From the NCBI GenBank assembly GCA_018662715.1, contig JABJFP010000151.1, positions 1-8,523 on the forward strand: a stretch of 8,523 nt of DNA, read 5' to 3'. The notes below the pieces were generated by a model that saw only the letters and a list, made by a program, of their open reading frames with translations, did not search any database and was not told where the DNA came from. Below are positions 1 through 6,249 of the stretch, piece by piece; the stretch's first letter is position 1, and every line of letters starts with the position of its first letter. Both the position numbers and the translations under genes were made by a program. The stretch is from Methanobacteriota archaeon. GTDB lineage: Archaea > Thermoplasmatota > Poseidoniia > Poseidoniales > Poseidoniaceae.

Positions 1-2665
1 CTCGCGACTCCCCAGGTTGAAGTGTAATGGAAAACAATTCGTTCCCATTTGCATCGTGAAGTGATGGTGAACCTCCCCACGAAGGAGCAGTCCATTGCAG
101 CGAAGTGGTGGTTTCCGGAGCGTTCCCTAAATTCTCTACCATAAACCAAGCCTTTGCTACAGTGTTTGGTCTTCCTTGACCCATCGTCTCATTCACTCCG
201 GAAGGTCCGGCTAAATCCAAGCCACGCGTTCGGAACACTTCAACCGGAAGGCGGTAAGTGGAATTGATTGTTGAATCGCTGTCAAGCAGGAGGGTCAGGT
301 CAACATACCCAGACTCGTCACCCAGCGCAGTTGAGGGTAACACAGCCGCAAAAGAAACGGTATAAGGCTGGTCAGGAATAAGTTCAGGGTTCAAGTTCTG
401 ACCGTTCGTAGGGGAAAATGACCAACCGTTCGGAAGCGAACTTGTGTCGTAGTCGAGTGTCCATGATGCTGTTTGCGACCCTATTGACGTTAATTCAATC
501 TCTATGGTTTGTGATGCACCTGGATTAATTCTGGGCGTAGTGAGAGGGCCGTCGATCCGAGCGACATAGGGTTCTACAACCGTGTAAGTCATGGTTTCTA
601 TGTTGTTATCTTCCCTGTGCTCGCTGATGTTTCCATTGATGTCAAGGACGAGCACAAATTCGTGAACTCCTAATTCTGCTACAAATTGAGCTGTAAATGT
701 AAGAGGGCCACCTTCGCCGGAAGGTGACACAGGTTCACTGTTTGTGAACCGCACCCTTTCCAATTCCACTCCGTTTTGATAAAGGGCGGCGTCTAGGTCG
801 TCATCTGCTTCTCCAGTTCCAATGTTTGAGAACTGGCCGGTAACAGTGACGGTATCGCCGGGGTCTGCTTGCGCAGGAGTGAAGGAAATCCCCCGGTTAT
901 CTGCTGAAGGGGCAAAGTCTGGGGCACGCTGTGATACCAAGGTGTCTCCGTAAAGAAGGTCAATATGTCCGTCTCCGTCAACATCTGCAGCGGCAGGCGC
1001 AGCCCACGTTCGGTGAGGCATGGTGAGTGAAGTGGACCACGCTTCATTGATGTCTGCTGAGGCACCTGTGTCTCCATCAAAGGCCCATAGTCTGCGGCCA
1101 AAGGCAACAACAATTTCATCCATTCCTTCGTCATCTATGTTCATGCTAATCGGGGGTGATACTCCGATTTCGTCATTATCATTCCCACTACCTCTTTGGA
1201 GGTCTCTGGTCCACTCAAGGACAGGATTTTCATCACTGATGTCTGTGCATCCAACCATACCCTTGCGGTTGAAACTAATCGTTGATTCTGAATACCATGT
1301 GACCCAACATAATCGGTCAGCAACATCGTCTTCATCTGTATCGAGTGCAAGTGGTTGGGCGTCTGCGTAACCGTTTTGTGCACGGAAGTTGAACAATTCC
1401 TCGGTTGAAGTGATTTCCATTCCGATAAAACGAGCTCCACTTCCTGAGGTTCTACCGTTAGCATCGGTCGGTACGGTGAGGATCATCTCGGGAGCATCAT
1501 CCGTATCCAATTGGGTGATGACTGGACCTGGCAGGCGCAATCGTGGAGCATCTGAATCGGAATCTGTTCCCTGAACAGCAACACGTTCCCAATCAAGCGA
1601 CCCTGTTTCTCCGTCAATCTGCCAGATCCACATATTACCGGACGTATCGTCAATCGTTGTCAACAGCACAGAGGTTGTGGAATCATCCAGTTGAGCCCAT
1701 ACCGGGTCTGAGGGATGAGTTCCTCTGTCAAGGGTAACACTCCAAACGGCTTCAGATGGTTGGGAGGCAGTGAGTGTGTATGCCTGTACTTTGACGACAG
1801 GATTGTTTTCTGGGTCATCAACAACTGCAAGAATTAATTCCGGTGTGCCGTCAAGTTGCAAATCGGCGAGGAGCGGTTGTGTGACCGCTTTGTGATCACT
1901 ATTTGATGTCGCAAAGTGAGGTGAGGGGGAGCCAATTCGGACATCGGAATCGCTGTACGACCACAAAAGTTCGTTTGAGTGCCCAGAAGTCTGCCAGTTT
2001 GACTCTGTACATGTTAGGCGAGGTGACCATACATCAATGCTCAGAGCCCCGCTGGTGTCGTAAACGACAATGATTTCTTGGAAACCATCACCATCAATGT
2101 CATTGATAATTGGAGTTGAGCGGATGGCTTCAGTAGTTCCTAGGCTTGTTTTCCAAGCTATTTTCGCATCGTTTCCACTTATGATGTTGAGGAAACTCTC
2201 TCGAACCCCTCCGCTTATGGTGCTGGAAACAATGACTGGGGATAGAGTTCCGACACCACATCGCTCTTGGGCAGCATCGGTTGCAGTAATGCTCTGTGAA
2301 AAGTCGCCGAGGACAGAACCATAGGCGTCACTACCGTCTTCTTCGCCAGAATATACCTGCCAGTTTACCACAGGGTCAACAAGGCTAGCGAGTTCAGTGA
2401 CATCAGATACATTCCCTTCTCCGGGACCACCGTCAGGGCTGTGGGTTGGCATGGAGAAGTTGTGCGTTGGAGTGTGACCGTATTGGCTCCATGGCTGCTC
2501 GTATGGGTCCCACGGGTCGCCAGTTGAGGTTGGTAATACTTCGTTTGATTCCGAAAGTGAATAATGGTTCAAGGCCGGTGAAATGACAACCGTTAGCATC
2601 AACAATGCCATGAGCAAACTTGCCCTTGCTGGGGCGTTCGCCGGACCTTGGCTCGCTGACATCAT
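1..2665 (-). CDS. Large secreted FG-GAP/VCBS-like propeller and CARDB-domain surface protein (3' end beyond window)
   Basis: An uninterrupted minus-strand frame runs from the ATG at 2665 to the left edge: 888 complete codons with no stop. Residues 1-31 form a signal peptide with a hydrophobic core SLLMALLMLTVVI. Residues about 185-575 hold seven acidic strands of the FG-GAP/VCBS type; the clearest are DIDGDGFQEIIVV (189) and DVDGDGHIDLL (561). Residues about 583-693 resemble CARDB, with a G-D-T-V-T-V-T-G start and an ending rich in E-D-N-N. Two further beta-sandwich-like stretches follow (about 695-800, and about 805 onward). Such proteins are exported and often act in adhesion or as binding scaffolds; I see no catalytic motif. 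An ATG-ATG pair leaves the exact start open by one codon. A GGCGGT element (2671-2676) lies 5 nt upstream. Domain class is fairly sure, precise function unknown. Confidence 0.85.
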   Translation of the reverse strand, partial: MMSASQGPANAPARASLLMALLMLTVVISPALNHYSLSESNEVLPTSTGDPWDPYEQPWSQYGHTPTHNFSMPTHSPDGGPGEGNVSDVTELASLVDPVVNWQVYSGEEDGSDAYGSVLGDFSQSITATDAAQERCGVGTLSPVIVSSTISGGVRESFLNIISGNDAKIAWKTSLGTTEAIRSTPIINDIDGDGFQEIIVVYDTSGALSIDVWSPRLTCTESNWQTSGHSNELLWSYSDSDVRIGSPSPHFATSNSDHKAVTQPLLADLQLDGTPELILAVVDDPENNPVVKVQAYTLTASQPSEAVWSVTLDRGTHPSDPVWAQLDDSTTSVLLTTIDDTSGNMWIWQIDGETGSLDWERVAVQGTDSDSDAPRLRLPGPVITQLDTDDAPEMILTVPTDANGRTSGSGARFIGMEITSTEELFNFRAQNGYADAQPLALDTDEDDVADRLCWVTWYSESTISFNRKGMVGCTDISDENPVLEWTRDLQRGSGNDNDEIGVSPPISMNIDDEGMDEIVVAFGRRLWAFDGDTGASADINEAWSTSLTMPHRTWAAPAAADVDGDGHIDLLYGDTLVSQRAPDFAPSADNRGISFTPAQADPGDTVTVTGQFSNIGTGEADDDLDAALYQNGVELERVRFTNSEPVSPSGEGGPLTFTAQFVAELGVHEFVLVLDINGNISEHREDNNIETMTYTVVEPYVARIDGPLTTPRINPGASQTIEIELTSIGSQTASWTLDYDTSSLPNGWSFSPTNGQNLNPELIPDQPYTVSFAAVLPSTALGDESGYVDLTLLLDSDSTINSTYRLPVEVFRTRGLDLAGPSGVNETMGQGRPNTVAKAWFMVENLGNAPETTTSLQWTAPSWGGSPSLHDANGNELFSITLQPGESR
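587..919 (-). other. CARDB-like domain of the secreted protein
   Basis: Residues about 583-693 of the large secreted protein. The stretch opens with a proline-rich lead and a PGDTVTVTGQFSNIGTG segment. It then has a D/A/L-rich strand and ends with SEHREDNN before a final beta strand. This order (G-D-x-V-x-V, N-x-G, late E-D-N-N) is typical of CARDB, an Ig-like beta-sandwich adhesion module of bacterial and archaeal surface proteins. The sequences after it also look like Ig-like sandwiches of the NEW3 type, but less clearly. Confidence 0.6.
941..2113 (-). repeat. Seven degenerate FG-GAP/VCBS-like protein repeats (putative seven-bladed propeller)
   Basis: Within the large secreted protein, a pattern of hydrophobic residue, acidic D-x-D-x-D/G loop, then E/D and a hydrophobic strand recurs seven times. 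The acidic residues are near positions 189, 268, 327, 387, 442, 511 and 561, a spacing of about 50-79 residues. The first and last copies keep a full DxDGDG calcium-type loop. The middle copies are degenerate, for example LDTDDAPEMIL at 386 and IDDEGMDEIVV at 510. Seven copies at this spacing is what a seven-bladed, integrin-alpha-like propeller would show. The fold is inference; the repeats are visible. Confidence 0.65.
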
Positions 2666-2934
2666 ATATGACCGCCTTCGGGGGGTTGTTATGGGTTATG
2701 GCTCCTTGAACTGCTAAAACCCCTTTTACTCAATGTTTCAGGGATGCCATCAGGGGTAGCATTGATTCCATCTGTGGGACGAAGTTCCTGCCGCTTCAAT
2801 TAAATAGGGGTCGTCGGTGGACAGAATGACTTCGGTCGCTTTCTCTCCTGAGGTAACCCCGGTGAAGGACGGATTAGTCTTTATGGCTTCCGTCTTTTTC
2901 TGTACCTCAGTGGAGTTCCACAAGAGGTGAAAAA
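2666..2934. promoter_or_regulatory. Divergent intergenic region between the secreted protein gene and rpo7
   Basis: This 269-bp spacer must hold the promoters of both flanking genes. The best TATA-like element is ATTAAATA at 2799-2806. Read on the other strand it is TATTTAAT, so it could serve either direction. For rpo7 it would place transcription start near 2826-2832, giving a leader of roughly 100 nt. A weaker TTTTAG (minus strand, about 2712-2717) could serve the secreted protein. I see no tRNA, no other RNA gene and no convincing hairpin. A 34-codon ORF lies in the rpo7-proximal part. Promoter calls are inference from base pattern. Confidence 0.4.
2826..2930 (+). other. Possible 34-codon leader ORF ending in the rpo7 ribosome-binding site
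   Basis: An open frame starts at the ATG at 2826 and ends with the TGA at 2928-2930. That stop lies inside the GAGGTGA Shine-Dalgarno site of rpo7. The peptide begins MTSVAFSPEV and ends VEFHKR. The start falls about 20 bp after the ATTAAATA element, where a leaderless transcript could begin. The peptide matches nothing I recognise, and the third codon positions show no strong bias, so it may be chance. An internal ATG at 2883 would give a 15-aa version. Confidence 0.2.
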
Positions 2935-3501
2935 ATGTACAAAGTAGTAACCAAAGAAGACACTATCCGTATTCCTGCAGAATACATGCGAAAAGGCCAA
3001 TCTTTGGACCAGCACATCGACCGCCTTTCCATGAGTGCCTTCGAAGGTCGCTTTGATGACCAAAATCGCTTCATCCTTGTTACAAACAACCACAAGACCA
3101 TCGGGCGTGGACGAATCATTCACGGTGACGGAGCAATTTACCAGCGAGTTCAGTTTGACGCTGTTCTTTTCTGCATGGACGATTATGAAGTTGTTGAAGG
3201 AGCAGTCTCTGAAATCAATGAATTCGGAGCATTTGTTCGCATCGGCCCAATGGAAGCACTTCTTCACAAGTCCCAAATCATGGAAGATACCGTTGAAGCC
3301 AACATCGGTAAGGGGATGATTGAAGGGCGAAAAACCGGAAAGCAAATTGGTGTTGGATCATTCGTCCGAGCCCGAATTGTTTCTTTGTCACCAGATACCT
3401 CTGACCCACGACGCTCCAAGATTGGATTAACCAGCAAGCAACCCGGTTTGGGATGCCCTGAGTGGAAGAGAATCGACAAGAACAACGAAGGAAGTGATTG
3501 A
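2935..3501 (+). CDS. rpo7: DNA-directed RNA polymerase subunit Rpo7 (subunit E', RPB7 homolog)
   Basis: Rpo7 pairs with Rpo4 to form the stalk of archaeal RNA polymerase, which aids open-complex formation and binds nascent RNA. The 188-aa product has the usual family length. The N-terminal RNP-like tip domain (about 1-80) includes the family signature TIGRGRIIHGDGAIYQ (55-70). The S1 OB-fold domain (about 83-168) starts VVEGAVSEINEFGAFVRIGP and ends with SKIGLTSKQPGLG. The start is the ATG at 2935, with GAGGTGA (2924-2930) 4 nt upstream. It heads a tight cluster with spt4, rps24e and rps27ae, a layout conserved across Euryarchaeota. The last residues (EGSD) are encoded by bases that also form the spt4 ribosome-binding site. 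Also called rpoE or rpoE1 in archaeal annotations. Confidence 0.96.
   Translation: MYKVVTKEDTIRIPAEYMRKGQSLDQHIDRLSMSAFEGRFDDQNRFILVTNNHKTIGRGRIIHGDGAIYQRVQFDAVLFCMDDYEVVEGAVSEINEFGAFVRIGPMEALLHKSQIMEDTVEANIGKGMIEGRKTGKQIGVGSFVRARIVSLSPDTSDPRRSKIGLTSKQPGLGCPEWKRIDKNNEGSD
3490..3497 (+). promoter_or_regulatory. Ribosome-binding site deciding the spt4 start
   Basis: GGAAGTGA at 3490-3497, one mismatch from the GGAGGTGA used elsewhere in this cluster, sits 5 nt before the GTG at 3503. It would overlap an alternative GTG start at 3494, which therefore has no properly spaced site. This favours the 3503 start, which also gives the usual M-A-K N-terminus. Confidence 0.6.
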
Positions 3502-3502
3502 T

Positions 3503-3706
3503 GTGGCTAAGAATCCATTTGCATGTGGCGAATGCCATCTTGTCCTTGGCGATGGAATTGACCAGTGCCCACGTCACCCCTCTGCACCTGTATCCTCTGA
3601 TTGGACTGGATACGTCATAATCATGCAACCAGGACGCTCAGAAATAGCCAAGCGTCTAAAGGTAGAATTACCGGGCCGATATGCTCTCAAAGTCAACATT
3701 CGATGA
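3503..3706 (+). CDS. spt4: Transcription elongation factor Spt4 (RpoE'')
   Basis: Spt4 is a small zinc protein that binds the NGN domain of Spt5; the pair clamps RNA polymerase and promotes processivity. The 67-aa product (GTG start) begins MAKNPFACGEC and contains SDWTGYVIIMQPGRSEIAKR followed by PGRYALKV, the diagnostic Spt4 core. The usual zinc ligands are CxxC and a second CxxC; here they read CGEC and CPRH, so the fourth ligand is histidine. The gene starts 1 bp after the rpo7 stop. Its own stop (3704-3706) overlaps the ribosome-binding site of rps24e, which suggests translational coupling. An upstream GTG at 3494 would add three residues and overlap rpo7 but is poorly placed. Confidence 0.93.
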   Translation: MAKNPFACGECHLVLGDGIDQCPRHPSAPVSSDWTGYVIIMQPGRSEIAKRLKVELPGRYALKVNIR

Positions 3707-3711
3707 GGTGA
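3705..3711 (+). promoter_or_regulatory. Shine-Dalgarno site of rps24e
   Basis: GAGGTGA, partly formed by the spt4 stop codon, lies 5 nt before the ATG at 3717. It selects 3717 over the in-frame ATG at 3681, which lies inside spt4 and has no site. The shorter product matches the S24e N-terminus. Confidence 0.75.
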
Positions 3712-3716
3712 ACACC

Positions 3717-4040
3717 ATGAACATTAACGAAAGAATAGAAAACAAACTCTTGAACCGAATTGAAATCTCCTTTAGTTGGAAACACGAAGGAAAAACAACC
3801 CCCTCTCGTAAGGACATCATGAATTTGGTTCGAACACTCGAGCCAGGTTCAAATCCTGAGTGGATCGTCGTCAAAAACTGTGAAACTCGATACGGGCAAC
3901 CTTTGACCACAGGAACTGCTTACATCTACAACTCCCAAGAAGCAATGGCTGTAGAGCCAAGTTACATCAACAAGCGTCACGAACAATTTCGCTCTGGCTC
4001 ATCAAAATCTGATGAATCCTCCAACGGAGGTGACCAGTGA
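3717..4040 (+). CDS. rps24e: 30S ribosomal protein S24e (eS24)
   Basis: A small-subunit ribosomal protein found in archaea and eukaryotes. The 107-aa product shows the family landmarks in order: N-K-L-L-N-R near residue 10, KHEGKTTPSRKDI (the conserved HxGxxTPSR block), a WIVVKNCETRYG strand, then GTAYIYNSQEAM and the closing EPSYINKR. The last 16 residues (RSGSSKSDESSNGGDQ) are a low-complexity polar tail beyond the core. The tail's final codons double as the GGAGGTGA site of rps27ae. The stop TGA shares its A with the ATG of rps27ae. Confidence 0.95.
   Translation: MNINERIENKLLNRIEISFSWKHEGKTTPSRKDIMNLVRTLEPGSNPEWIVVKNCETRYGQPLTTGTAYIYNSQEAMAVEPSYINKRHEQFRSGSSKSDESSNGGDQ
4026..4033 (+). 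promoter_or_regulatory. Shine-Dalgarno site of rps27ae
   Basis: GGAGGTGA, a full match to the archaeal 16S anti-Shine-Dalgarno core, sits 6 nt before the ATG at 4040. It lies within the last codons of rps24e and supports coupled translation of the two ribosomal protein genes. Confidence 0.8.
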
Positions 4041-4207
4041 TGGGAGACGGTCCTAAATCCACTGCTAAGTGGTCAAAGTACAAGGTCGAAGACGGTAAGC
4101 TTGTTCGTGCAGAACACTGCCCTGAATGTGGGCCAGGTGTTTTCCTTGCAATCCACAAGGATCGCAAGTCGTGTGGTCGTTGCGGCTACACCGTCACCAA
4201 CGAGTGA
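4040..4207 (+). CDS. rps27ae: 30S ribosomal protein S27ae (eS31)
   Basis: A short zinc-ribbon protein of the small subunit; in eukaryotes it is made as a ubiquitin fusion, in archaea it stands alone as here. The 55-aa product starts MGDGPKSTAKWSKYKVEDGK. It carries the full signature CPECGPGVFLA and HKDRKSCGRCGYT, with four cysteines for zinc (CxxC and CxxC) in the C-terminal half. Its start overlaps the rps24e stop by one base. In many Euryarchaeota kae1 follows; here the next gene lies on the opposite strand and ends 5 bp away, so the cluster stops here. Confidence 0.95.
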   Translation: MGDGPKSTAKWSKYKVEDGKLVRAEHCPECGPGVFLAIHKDRKSCGRCGYTVTNE

Positions 4208-4212
4208 ATGGT

Positions 4213-5181
4213 TCAATCTTCTTCTGTGACATTGGGAACTTGTCCCTCAAATGGACTATTTTTCCATGTCCCATCATTAAACAAAATCAAGGCTCCGCCT
4301 TTGACTGGTTCAATGTGGACTGGGATTTCTTCCCATTGATGACGTTCGTTGCGAGTTGCTGTAATGAGTAATTCCTCACGCCAACCTGCTACCCTCCACC
4401 CTTCCAGTATTGGGTCCCAAGATGCAAACTGAACCGGTCCGTTTAGCTTGAGCGTTCGAAGGAGCGTCCCTTCATGGACCCAGGTGAGTTCACCCCCCGT
4501 GGAACATATGAGTTCATGCAGGCCGTGTTTGAAATGGTGCTCAAGGGGTGCTTCGGGGCCAATTGCAATGAATTCCTCAAGTAAACTACCAGTAGTTGAC
4601 GAGCGGCGTTGTATTCGCCCTCCTCGTGATGTTATGGTGAAGGTATCTCCATCAAGGTGAAGAGCGATGGTTTCGGAATCCCTTGGGCGCTTCTTTGGAT
4701 AGTTCCAAGTTGGTTCTGCCATCCTCCATAATTCATCAGCCTCTGAAGTAAGGCCATAGATTCCTTTTCTCCACAAGGCAAACACAAGTGTATCCCCTTT
4801 TGCACCTAGGGCTAGGGGTTCGGAATTGAGAATGTGCGACCAAATGTTTCCGGCAGGGTGTTTGGCTTCCGCAACAGTACCTGTTGTTCTCAATTCTGCG
4901 CGTGGAGGTCCATCTTTAGGAGCGGAATCAAGAGGTATGCACCCCATTCTCGCCATCATGAGTTCACCATCGATCCAAGTGCAGTAGAGTCTGTTGTTTA
5001 GGACCGATGAATTGCTGATTTTCATCGGAAACGGTGTTGCATAAGGATATCGGGGTTTCAACTCGTCCCCCAAGAGAAGAACCTCACCATCCATCCCCAA
5101 TATCAGAATTCCTCCATCGTATGAGTGGACTCGTGATGGAAGGAATGGAATTGCTGGAGGCAGACCTTCGTCCATAGACAT
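4213..5181 (-). CDS. Uncharacterised cytoplasmic protein, probable beta-propeller
   Basis: A 322-aa protein that I do not recognise as a named family. It has no signal peptide or membrane segment, so it is probably cytoplasmic. Six or so units recur, each a hydrophobic strand, a Gly/Asp turn and a second strand. Examples are DGGILILGMDGEVLLLGDE (22-40), GDTLVFALWRKGIYGL (129-144), GDTFTITSRGGRIQRRS (178-194), STGGELTWVHEGTLL (227-241) and GGALILFNDGTWKNSP (295-310). This pattern, rich in Trp and Gly, suggests a PQQ- or WD40-like propeller; the fold is inference. The chosen ATG (5181) is followed by another at 5175, and neither has a Shine-Dalgarno site. It converges on rps27ae with a 5-bp gap and is divergent from dtdA. 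No catalytic motif is visible. Confidence 0.75.
   Translation of the reverse strand: MSMDEGLPPAIPFLPSRVHSYDGGILILGMDGEVLLLGDELKPRYPYATPFPMKISNSSVLNNRLYCTWIDGELMMARMGCIPLDSAPKDGPPRAELRTTGTVAEAKHPAGNIWSHILNSEPLALGAKGDTLVFALWRKGIYGLTSEADELWRMAEPTWNYPKKRPRDSETIALHLDGDTFTITSRGGRIQRRSSTTGSLLEEFIAIGPEAPLEHHFKHGLHELICSTGGELTWVHEGTLLRTLKLNGPVQFASWDPILEGWRVAGWREELLITATRNERHQWEEIPVHIEPVKGGALILFNDGTWKNSPFEGQVPNVTEED
4259..4263 (+). terminator. Possible T-tract terminator for the rpo7-rps27ae cluster
   Basis: A run of five T lies 52 nt after the rps27ae stop, inside the convergent gene. Archaeal polymerase can terminate at T-rich tracts without a hairpin. The run is short, so this is weak. Confidence 0.2.
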
Positions 5182-5250
5182 AAGTTGGGCCTTTCATATG
5201 TGAAACCTTGTCCTCGGTGGGGTCAAATGTAGGTACTGGGTGCGAGTTGT
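5182..5250. promoter_or_regulatory. Compact divergent promoter with an inverted repeat
   Basis: This 69-bp spacer must serve both the propeller gene and dtdA. It contains TTTCA-TATG-TGAAA (5192-5205), an inverted repeat with 5-bp arms. It may be an operator, or a TATA-type element usable in either direction: for dtdA it would place transcription start near 5222. Neither flanking gene has a clear Shine-Dalgarno site here, so short or leaderless transcripts are likely. Confidence 0.35.
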
Positions 5251-6210
5251 ATGGGCGCCGAAGATATTGCACTCATTGTCATCAATTGCTCTGATGTTGC
5301 GAGTCTTAACCAAGGTGAAGCCTTGAGAAAAATGCGGGATTGGGCTGATGGTCCAATCGTTGAGGGTCATCGCTCCTTTGCATCCAATGACGTGCGTATG
5401 TGGTATCTTCCTGAAGGTGTTCTTAGTCAAAATTATCTTGACCGTCGCTGGTTCAAAGCAACGGGTGAATCAGTAAGAGAAGCGATATTTCCCTCACGGC
5501 ATTCAGCTGCCAGTGGCCAAGCATCATTGACCTTGCACCCGATTGGAATACCGCACCTGCCCGTCGGGGAATTGGGCCCGTATGGTGGGATTGGGGGGCA
5601 AGCCCCTCCTCCAAACAGCCGTCTTGCGGGATGGTGGAGGATGCTTCAAAACAGATGGACTGCGGATTCAGAATTATCTAGTTTCGATCTCTCTTTGGAG
5701 GTGACACATCATGGCCCTTATCTTGATGCGCCATCTCTCTTCATTGAAGTTGGTTCAACTGAAGCAACTTGGGGCCATGTGGGTGCTGCTCAACTCCTCG
5801 CGACCATCATTCACGATGGCTTGTTTGACCAATCAGTGAATGCCGCTTGGAACGAATCAGAGCACCGTGGAACTTTGGTCCTCGTCACCCTTGGTGGCGG
5901 CCATTATGCTCCTCGAGCAAACGTATTGGCGGGCTATGATGGAGTTTGGCTTGGCCATATGCTTGCAACATATGCACTACCCTTCGTAGAACAAGATGGC
6001 ATACCAGGAGGTACTTGGGCCCAATCTATTGAAGAAGCGATTCGTTCGACGAAGCAGGCTTTCCCAGGTGGTTCAATTGCAGTTTACATGGATAAGAAGG
6101 CCTTCAAGGGCTGGCAGAGGCAAGCCATTCGGGATTACTTATCGGCAAACAACCTGCCATTGATGACATCAAAAACATTCATTGCCGCAATGGGCATCAT
6201 TGAGAATTAA
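5251..6210 (+). CDS. dtdA: D-aminoacyl-tRNA deacylase, archaeal DtdA/DTD2 type
   Basis: The enzyme hydrolyses the ester bond of D-aminoacyl-tRNA, recycling tRNA and keeping D-amino acids out of protein. The archaeal/plant DTD2 family is also reported to remove aldehyde-modified D-aminoacyl adducts. The 319-aa product shows the family blocks: LHPIGIPH (95-102), GGIGGQAPPPNSRL (112-125), EVTHHGP (150-156), FIEVGSTEATW (164-174) and GGGHYAPR (215-222). The conserved His and Glu of these blocks form the family's active-site region. It is somewhat longer than the roughly 270-290 aa I would expect, partly from residues 100-120. The ATG at 5251 is the only good in-frame start, since a stop lies at 5230-5232. 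There is no obvious ribosome-binding site. The proline dehydrogenase gene follows after 39 bp. Confidence 0.92.
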   Translation: MGAEDIALIVINCSDVASLNQGEALRKMRDWADGPIVEGHRSFASNDVRMWYLPEGVLSQNYLDRRWFKATGESVREAIFPSRHSAASGQASLTLHPIGIPHLPVGELGPYGGIGGQAPPPNSRLAGWWRMLQNRWTADSELSSFDLSLEVTHHGPYLDAPSLFIEVGSTEATWGHVGAAQLLATIIHDGLFDQSVNAAWNESEHRGTLVLVTLGGGHYAPRANVLAGYDGVWLGHMLATYALPFVEQDGIPGGTWAQSIEEAIRSTKQAFPGGSIAVYMDKKAFKGWQRQAIRDYLSANNLPLMTSKTFIAAMGIIEN

Positions 6211-6235
6211 ACACAAAGGGTCAAAGAGCGCCGTT

Positions 6236-6243
6236 GAGGAGGA
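6236..6243 (+). promoter_or_regulatory. Shine-Dalgarno site of the proline dehydrogenase gene
   Basis: GAGGAGGA at 6236-6243, in a 39-bp gap, sits 6 nt before the ATG at 6250. An out-of-frame ATG at 6246 lies between and is disregarded. No separate TATA element is obvious in the gap, so read-through from dtdA is plausible. Confidence 0.6.
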
Positions 6244-6249
6244 ATATGT

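Noticed and set aside
793..2324. Several open frames of 60-120 codons in the other frames across the secreted protein gene
   Set aside because: They are shadows of a single long minus-strand frame with clear domains; their translations show no family features.
2713..2760. Imperfect inverted repeat GCTA-aaa-CCCC ... GGGGTAGC as a hairpin or terminator
   Set aside because: The arms are short and interrupted by a 3-base bulge with a loop of about 29 bases, and there is no T-tract; chance is likely.
3494..3502. Upstream GTG at 3494 as the spt4 start
   Set aside because: It would overlap rpo7 and the GGAAGTGA site itself; GTG 3503 is better spaced and gives the usual M-A-K start.
3681..3716. In-frame ATG at 3681 as the rps24e start
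   Set aside because: It lies inside spt4 without a ribosome-binding site, and the extra 12 residues are not part of S24e; ATG 3717 has GAGGTGA 5 nt upstream.
4213..5430. Opposite-strand and overlapping frames inside the propeller gene and the dtdA start region
   Set aside because: They have low-complexity translations without motifs, and the chosen frames account for the region with recognisable or repeated structure.
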